NCBI GenBank assembly: GCA_031289975.1
Contig: JAITOM010000190.1
Span: 1 to 5,008 of the forward strand
Reading direction: 5' to 3'
From: Methanobrevibacter sp.
GTDB lineage: Archaea; Methanobacteriota; Methanobacteria; Methanobacteriales; Methanobacteriaceae
Length of the DNA: 5,008 bases
In this document: positions 4,899 to 5,008 of the stretch, piece after piece
How positions within the stretch are numbered: the stretch's first letter is position 1
Layout of the letters: each line of letters starts with the position of its first letter
The notes under the pieces: model-generated
The model's input: only the letters and a program-made list of their open reading frames with translations
Database searches by the model: none
Told to the model about the DNA's origin: nothing
Position numbers and translations under genes: made by a program

Positions 4899-5008
4899 TC
4901 AAAAATCCCATGGGAATTAAAATTTTTTCATGGATTTTCTCTTATTTCTTTTTTTAAAGATTCAAATATATTTTAACCCAAGTATTGAATTTTATAAATT
5001 TTTCCTCG

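Larger units (their letters stand above)
4645..5008. other. Gene-free stretch at the right end of the window
   Basis: No convincing gene is present. Several non-random patches stand out against the A/T background. AATTCATAT (4674-4682) is inverted as ATATGAATT (4703-4711). GGGAGGT at 4714-4720 resembles a ribosome binding site. A hairpin followed by six T lies at 4841-4866, and G+C-bearing stems lie between 4890 and 4938. They could belong to a small transcript and to the leader of a gene beyond the window. Confidence 0.5.

Noticed and set aside
4890..4976. 28-codon plus-strand frame starting MGMSKIPWELKFFHG
   Set aside because: It has no ribosome binding site, it overlaps the palindromic stems that better explain its G and C bases, and I recognise no family. 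It could be a leader peptide, but that cannot be supported.
4955..5007. Minus-strand frame entering from the right edge (EEKFIKFNTWVKIYLNL then stop)
   Set aside because: It has only 17 codons, the other minus frames at the edge look similar, and no recognisable motif is present, so a partial gene cannot be claimed.
1..5008. CRISPR array, tRNA or rRNA
   Set aside because: No regularly spaced repeats, no tRNA-like arms with a TTCGA-type loop, and no rRNA-like G+C-rich block were seen on either strand.

Overview
The window is strongly A+T-rich, with intergenic DNA made almost only of A and T. It has archaeal-looking promoters (TATA-like boxes, one gene apparently leaderless) and genes typical of hydrogenotrophic methanogens. 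I infer a Methanobacteriales archaeon, most likely Methanobrevibacter-like (Methanosphaera is the alternative). This rests on codon and base style, the 6-phospho-3-hexuloisomerase and the type of TnpB relic. No rRNA or other phylogenetic marker is present.

Layout from left to right. 1-350 is non-coding DNA with a few small hairpins, downstream of a minus-strand gene. 351-1112 (minus) encodes a 6-phospho-3-hexuloisomerase (SIS fold) with an unusual N-terminal four-cysteine zinc-ribbon-like domain. Directly upstream of it, also on the minus strand, lies a decayed IS200/IS605-type tnpB (about 1216-1703). It is frameshifted by an imperfect 17-bp tandem duplication, stopped by an in-frame TGA, and lacks its catalytic two thirds. 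1704-2611 is about 900 bp without a gene. It holds a degenerate transposon end (about 1731-1780), an imperfect hairpin (2047-2087) and a compact 99-bp non-autonomous element (2355-2453) with terminal inverted repeats and an exact 8-bp target duplication. 2612-4444 (plus) encodes an intact 610-residue AMP-forming acyl-CoA synthetase of the ANL superfamily. 4445-5008 has no convincing gene. It contains a second, unrelated MITE-like palindrome (4505-4644), a possible small transcription unit (about 4663-4866) and a G+C-bearing block of overlapping stems near 4890-4957.

The two intact genes are divergently oriented, separated by about 1.5 kb of transposon debris, and do not form an operon. The isomerase belongs to the ribulose-monophosphate pathway, which methanogens can use for pentose phosphate supply or formaldehyde fixation. 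The synthetase activates a carboxylic acid, probably a fatty acid, as acyl-AMP and then acyl-CoA. Nothing in the window links them functionally. The main interest is the small mobile elements and their possible regulatory side effects, plus the zinc-ribbon fusion. I did not find a clear new multi-gene system.
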